Assembly (NCBI GenBank): GCA_046160725.1 | Contig: JBJXHB010000347.1 | Location: 1 to 8,086, forward strand | Source of the DNA: JBJXHB01 sp046160725 | GTDB lineage: Bacteria; Pseudomonadota; Gammaproteobacteria; Burkholderiales; Burkholderiaceae_C | Reading direction: 5' to 3' | DNA: 8,086 bases | Part shown: piece after piece, positions 5,349 to 8,086 of the stretch | Layout of the letters: every line of letters begins with the position of its first letter | How positions within the stretch are numbered: the stretch's first letter is position 1 | Program-made: the position numbers and the translations under genes | Notes under the pieces: generated by a model | Told to the model about the DNA's origin: nothing | Databases searched by the model: none | What the model saw: only the letters and a program-made list of their open reading frames with translations

Positions 5349-6701
5349 ATGGCGCTAAGCGACTATCTGAACGGCCCCAGCTACAAGCGACAAGCCCAGA
5401 GCCTTGAGCGCGAGCTAGCCGAACTTCAGGAGCGCTATGCGCAAATGCAGGCGCTCGCCATGAAGTATGGCGCGGCCGAAGTGTTGGAGACTCAGCGCCA
5501 AATTGAACTGCAGAACAAGGCGCTTGAGGTAGTACGCCTACAGGTCAAGTCTGCTGAGCGAGAGGTGGCGTCCTTACGACAACAGACCACTGAACTGCGG
5601 GGGCAGATGCTTGTGCTGGAGGAGGCCCTGCTTCTGGAGAGCTTCGCGCTCTACGAGCCCAAGTTCAAACTGAACGCCAGCCATGAGTACAAGACACGGC
5701 TTGACGCAGTGCGCGACCAGCAGAAGTCAATGATCAAGAGTGGTGAAGCCGCTTCCGGGAATACGGGCTGGGAGGTCAACGGCAGCAAGGCCGAAGGGCG
5801 CAAACTTGTGAATGACATGGTGAAGCTGGTCCTTCGCTCGTTCAACAACGAGGCTGACTACTGCGTAGACAACGTGAAGTTCGACAACATCGAATTGGGG
5901 GAGAAGCGCATCCGTCAGTCATTCGAGGTTTGCAATCGGCTTGGCCGCGTCATGACCGTGCGGCTCTCGGACCGGTATCTGAATCTCAAGCTCGATGAGT
6001 TGCGGCTCGCGCACGAGTTTCAGATCAAGAAGCAAGAGGAGAAGGAGGAGGCGAAGCGCATTCGGGAGGAGCTGCGGGAGCAGCAGAAGCTCGAACAGGA
6101 GATCCGCGCTGCGCGCGAGAAGATTGCCAAAGAGCGAAAGCACTTCACGGGCGCCCTACGCGATCTCAGCTTGCGGTTGGCGAAGGCTACGAGCGACGAG
6201 GACCGCGCCCTCCTCCAGGTGAAGATCGCCGAAGTCGAAGCTGGAAAAGCGGCCTTGGACAGCGAAGAGAAGGTCATCGACTATCGTGAGCGGAACGCCA
6301 AAGCGGGCTACGTCTACGTCATTTCAAACATTGGAGCCTTCGGGGAGGGTGTGTACAAGATTGGGATGACACGCCGTCTAGACCCAATGGAGCGCGTTGA
6401 TGAGCTCGGGGATGCGTCGGTTCCATTCTGGTTCGATGTGCACGCGATGGTCTTCTCTGACAACGCGCCCTCTCTTGAGGCCAAGCTGCATGGGCGCTTT
6501 GCCGCCGGGCGCCTCAACAAGGTGAACGGCCGAAAGGAGTTCTTCCGCGCAGACATCGCTGAGATCGAGACGATCATTCGAGCGAACTTCGACGCTGCAG
6601 TTGAGGTGACCCGCGAGGCCCCTGCTGAGCAGTATCGGGAGAGCTTGCGAATGGCAATGCCGACGGCCGAGATCCAACAGTCAGAACTAGCTGCTCGCTA
6701 G
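5349..6701 (+). CDS. DUF4041 + GIY-YIG (T5orf172/MUG113-type) nuclease, putative prophage-borne defence protein
   Basis: A 450-residue protein. Order: coiled coil (about 14-95, heptad-rich Leu/Glu/Gln); DUF4041 (about 96-225) starting at ESFALYEPKF (97-106) and including YKTRLDAVRDQQKSMI, Trp141 and the NNEADYCVDN region; a charged coiled coil (about 215-265) rich in KEE/REE; and a C-terminal GIY-YIG domain (about 318-410). The GIY-YIG equivalents are GYVYVIS (320-326) and VYKIGMTRR (335-343), with Arg349, Glu377, His381 (LEAKLHGRF) and GRKEFF (394-399) as further conserved positions, so the active site looks intact. DUF4041-GIY-YIG proteins are common in prophages and defence loci; from memory, one (SNIPE) is a membrane-anchored nuclease that cuts incoming phage DNA. 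No membrane segment is visible here. Lower G+C, opposite strand and insertion within the late operon indicate horizontally acquired cargo. Function in defence is inferred. Confidence 0.85.
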   Translation: MALSDYLNGPSYKRQAQSLERELAELQERYAQMQALAMKYGAAEVLETQRQIELQNKALEVVRLQVKSAEREVASLRQQTTELRGQMLVLEEALLLESFALYEPKFKLNASHEYKTRLDAVRDQQKSMIKSGEAASGNTGWEVNGSKAEGRKLVNDMVKLVLRSFNNEADYCVDNVKFDNIELGEKRIRQSFEVCNRLGRVMTVRLSDRYLNLKLDELRLAHEFQIKKQEEKEEAKRIREELREQQKLEQEIRAAREKIAKERKHFTGALRDLSLRLAKATSDEDRALLQVKIAEVEAGKAALDSEEKVIDYRERNAKAGYVYVISNIGAFGEGVYKIGMTRRLDPMERVDELGDASVPFWFDVHAMVFSDNAPSLEAKLHGRFAAGRLNKVNGRKEFFRADIAEIETIIRANFDAAVEVTREAPAEQYRESLRMAMPTAEIQQSELAAR

Positions 6702-6718
6702 AGCCACCTTTAGTCTCT

Positions 6719-6733
6719 GGACCCTATAGGTCC
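6719..6733. repeat. Small palindrome GGACC-CTATA-GGTCC at the convergent gene ends
   Basis: The arms GGACC and GGTCC flank CTATA, between the stop of the plus-strand cargo gene (6701) and overlapping the stop codon of the leftward zinc-knuckle gene (6726-6724). It lies in the 22-base convergent gap and just beyond it. No T-run follows on either strand, so a terminator role is only possible, not shown. Confidence 0.35.
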
Positions 6734-6921
6734 TGACCGCAGTTGCCGCACTCCACGTCGTCGCCCAGGTCGCACATCGCGCACTTGTCGGTGCCGCAGT
6801 GCGGGCACTTGCTCAGCCCCTGAGGAGCGGATGGGATGTTCCGGCTGCGGTCGCCCGCAGTGGCGCCGCAGCCCTGGCAGTCGTCATCGCTATCGTGATA
6901 GCTATGCTCAAGATCACTCAT
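6724..6921 (-). CDS. Small four-CxxC zinc-ribbon-like protein
   Basis: A 65-residue protein with an acidic His/Asp-rich N-terminus (residues 1-14) and four CxxC knuckles at Cys15/18, Cys39/42, Cys47/50 and Cys58/61. This is enough for two zinc sites, arranged like a double zinc ribbon. Each pair after the first is followed or preceded by Gly or Asp turns (KCPHCG, CAMCD, ECGNCG), as in rubredoxin-type knuckles. Its ATG at 6921 overlaps the end of the gpG-like gene by 8 bases and has GAGGT 6 bases upstream, so it is translationally coupled to that gene and belongs to the late operon. I recognise no specific family; it is not like Mu Com in sequence. It might bind nucleic acid or protein in head assembly, or be an accessory gene beside the cargo. 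Confidence 0.75.
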   Translation of the reverse strand: MSDLEHSYHDSDDDCQGCGATAGDRSRNIPSAPQGLSKCPHCGTDKCAMCDLGDDVECGNCGQDL

Positions 6922-7414
6922 CGAATACCTCGCGCAAGTAGTCGTTGACCACGTCCAGCACGTCCTGCAGGTCGTCCTTGCCCAGCGTGCCGGCCTCAGG
7001 GTCGGCGGTGAGCAGGCCGCGGCGCGGCATGTGCCTGGTGCCGAACTCGTGGAACACGGCGTAGTGCTTGTCGAAGCCGACCTCGACCTCGCGGTCGCTC
7101 AGCAGGTTGTGGGTCAGGCCGGCCCTCATGCCGCGGGCGCTGCGGTCCAGCAGCGTGCCGGGCACGGAGCCGCCGCCCTTGCCTTTGCCCTTGCCCTTCC
7201 TGGATGCACGCAGCCGCTCCAGCGTGCTCGCCTTGACCGGCGCCCAGGGCGCGCCGGTCGGGTCCACCTTGTCCTTGAAGCGCTGAGCCGTAGCGGCCTC
7301 CAGCGTGGCGCCCACCAGGTCCATCAGCTCGCGCGGGTTGCGCAGCCGCACGGCGGCGCGCTCGAGCTGGCGCAGCGCCTTGTCGTCCTGCAGCTTGATC
7401 GTCAGTGCGGCCAT
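6914..7414 (-). CDS. G: Phage virion morphogenesis protein, Mu gpG-like
   Basis: A 166-residue protein from the ATG at 7414, which has GAGGAG 9 bases upstream. The frame can be extended to a TTG at 7435, but that reads through this Shine-Dalgarno and is unlikely to be the start. Family blocks: LTIKLQDDKAL (4-14), RFKDKVDPTGAPWAPVKAST (45-64), a basic GK-repeat loop (KGKGKGKGGG, 73-82), and HYAVFHEFGTRHMPRRG (117-133), the hallmark 'Y-x-x-x-H-x-F-G-T' block of phage virion morphogenesis proteins (Mu gpG, P2 gpS relatives). Mu gpG is needed for head-tail joining or tail completion. The gene follows the gpF-like gene with a 207-base leader carrying a tandem repeat, and overlaps the next small gene by 8 bases. 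Confidence 0.9.
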   Translation of the reverse strand: MAALTIKLQDDKALRQLERAAVRLRNPRELMDLVGATLEAATAQRFKDKVDPTGAPWAPVKASTLERLRASRKGKGKGKGGGSVPGTLLDRSARGMRAGLTHNLLSDREVEVGFDKHYAVFHEFGTRHMPRRGLLTADPEAGTLGKDDLQDVLDVVNDYLREVFDE

Positions 7415-7626
7415 GTCCGTAAACTCCTCACCCAAGCGCAGGCAGCCCCTGGCCGGGCCCCCAAAGACTGCGCCGCGCCACTGCCCGGGCCAGCGGGCGG
7501 TGGCACCTGGTCAGAGCCGCCCTTGTGCGTAAACTCGCCGCCAACGTGGAAGCCGCCCCTGGCCGGGCCTCGACTCCTATCCACGCCGCCACCGAACGGG
7601 CCAGCGAGCGGTGGCAACCCATCAGC
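7415..7626. repeat. Imperfect tandem direct repeat, two copies with about 110-bp period
   Basis: Copy 1 spans about 7415-7515 and copy 2 about 7525-7626. Matching blocks: CGTAAACTC (7418-7426 and 7528-7536), CCCCTGGCCGGGCC (7446-7459 and 7556-7569), CGGGCCAGCG (7486-7495 and 7597-7606) and GCGGTGGCA followed by TCAG near the far end. The spacing between copies is 110 to 111 bases, and the sequence between blocks has diverged. Copy 1 holds the Shine-Dalgarno of the gpG-like gene; in copy 2 the equivalent site is altered. The copies fill the otherwise gene-free stretch between the gpF-like stop (7622) and the gpG-like start. Confidence 0.7.
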
Positions 7627-8086
7627 CCTGCCCGCGCCGCCACAGCAGTTCCCCGCGGCGCGAGGCGTCGATCAGTTCGGCGGCGTTCTTCTGTGCCTCG
7701 GCCTGATAGGCCGTCACCCCCAGCCAGCCGTCAGGGCCGGTCTCGAAGACGGCCAGCGCCGGGGTGTCCTCGCCCTCGACCCTGAACCGCGCCAGGTAGC
7801 GCCGACGGCCCACCTCGCGGCCCTTGACCAGGTGCGGCACGCGCTGATACCAGATCTCGTCGGGCTCGCGCAGCGCCTGCGCCAGCAGCAGCATCCAGCG
7901 CTCGCGGCCACGCTTGACCTTCCAGCGCCCGGCCAGGTCCTTGAACAGCTCGTCGCTCACGATCAGCGTCTCGCCCAACGGGTCGGTGTGGGCAACAGGG
8001 CGGCCCGGCGCGGCGCCGAACTCGGCCAGGAAGCGGCGCACCGCCTCCTGCTTGTCCACGTCCGGCGGCAGCAGCATGGCGGCCGG
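7622..8086 (-). CDS. C-terminal part of gpF-like minor head protein with PBECR2 nuclease-like domain, partial at right edge
   Basis: The reading frame is open to the right edge, giving 154 visible residues; the ATG at 8077 is probably internal, with the N-terminal head-morphogenesis part lying outside the window. Numbered from that Met, the visible segment holds HTDPLGETLIVSDELFKDL (30-48), then RERWMLLLAQALREPDEIWY (58-77), YLARFRV (94-100), an ALAVFETGPDGWLGVTAY block (107-124) and a final SRRGELLWR (139-147). This order is that of PBECR2, a barnase/EndoU/colicin/RelE-type nuclease-like domain often fused to the C-terminus of Mu F-like minor capsid proteins. Minor head proteins sit at the portal and may be ejected with DNA. 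Whether the domain cuts RNA here is unknown. It could also be a stand-alone gene starting at 8077, but the lack of a visible stop upstream and the usual fusion argue against that. Confidence 0.8.
   Translation of the reverse strand, partial: PAAMLLPPDVDKQEAVRRFLAEFGAAPGRPVAHTDPLGETLIVSDELFKDLAGRWKVKRGRERWMLLLAQALREPDEIWYQRVPHLVKGREVGRRRYLARFRVEGEDTPALAVFETGPDGWLGVTAYQAEAQKNAAELIDASRRGELLWRRGQG

Larger units (their letters stand above)
5142..5354 (-). pseudogene. Possible C-terminal remnant of a leftward gene next to the cargo insertion
   Basis: A minus-strand open frame runs from a stop (TAG at 5357-5355) near the start of the cargo gene to TGA at 5144-5142. Over about 50 codons from roughly 5300 to 5144 nearly all third positions are G or C, as in the late-operon genes, and the translation (for example LKLAQVPVDVSLAGTLAAPD, then SWSDTSYEG, then an Arg-rich tail) is not low complexity. 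No ATG start exists; only internal GTG codons do. It may be the tail end of a prophage gene whose front was lost when the cargo entered, or plain non-coding GC-rich DNA. I recognise no family. The rest of the 245-base gap between gpI and the cargo holds a perfect 8-bp hairpin at 5155-5176. Confidence 0.25.

Noticed and set aside
5919..6277. Short minus-strand frames inside the cargo gene (Leu- and Ser-rich)
   Set aside because: They are antisense to the Glu/Lys-rich coiled coil, whose codons mirror to Leu/Ser/Phe; there is no Shine-Dalgarno and no family match.
6724..6921. Identification of the zinc-knuckle protein as Mu Com
   Set aside because: Com has a different Cys layout and lies beside mom at the other end of Mu; only the general idea of a small zinc protein is shared.
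7415..7435. TTG start at 7435 for the gpG-like gene
   Set aside because: The extra 7 codons contain the gene's own GAGGAG Shine-Dalgarno, so the ATG at 7414 is the likely start.
7415..7626. CRISPR-like array
   Set aside because: There are only two diverged copies with a period of about 110 bases and no short identical repeats with unique spacers.
7402..7643. Small minus-strand open frames in the leader of the gpG-like gene
   Set aside because: They simply translate the two repeat copies in different frames, overlap one another, and show no conserved protein pattern.

Overview
This window is part of the head-tail late operon of a Mu-like transposable prophage in a high-G+C bacterium. Nearly all codons end in G or C and the protein families suggest a betaproteobacterial (Burkholderiales-type) host, but the host group is an inference. 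Apart from one gene, every gene reads leftward (minus strand), so the operon runs from the right edge to the left edge.

In operon order: the C-terminus of a gpF-like minor head protein carrying a PBECR2 nuclease-like domain (cut by the right edge); a gpG-like virion morphogenesis protein, preceded by a leader containing a 110-bp imperfect tandem repeat; a 65-residue protein with four CxxC knuckles; a cargo gene in the opposite direction; a gpI-like protease/scaffold with a probable nested scaffold start; a capsid-cement-like protein; the gpT-like major capsid protein; an HI1506/FluMu-type small protein; a DUF1320 (Mu gp36-like) connector; a tail-terminator-like protein; a tail tube protein; and a tail assembly chaperone. 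The chaperone carries a canonical -1 slippery heptamer (T TTT TTC), and the -1 frame is open from that point to the left edge. No contractile sheath gene lies between terminator and tube. The module therefore looks like a B3/D3112-type hybrid with a Mu-like head and a long flexible siphophage tail.

The odd element is the plus-strand gene at 5349-6701. It encodes a long N-terminal coiled coil, a DUF4041 domain, a second charged coiled coil and a C-terminal T5orf172/MUG113-type GIY-YIG nuclease domain. It has a visibly lower G+C and more mixed codon use than its neighbours, its own strong Shine-Dalgarno, and sits head-on within the late operon between the gpG and gpI regions. This is the pattern of a prophage moron. 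The domain pairing matches proteins linked to anti-phage defence (from memory, the membrane nuclease SNIPE), but no membrane segment is visible here. Late leftward transcription would cross it as antisense, which could confine its expression to lysogeny. A GC-rich stretch beside its 5' end (5142-5354) may be the remnant of a leftward gene cut by the insertion.
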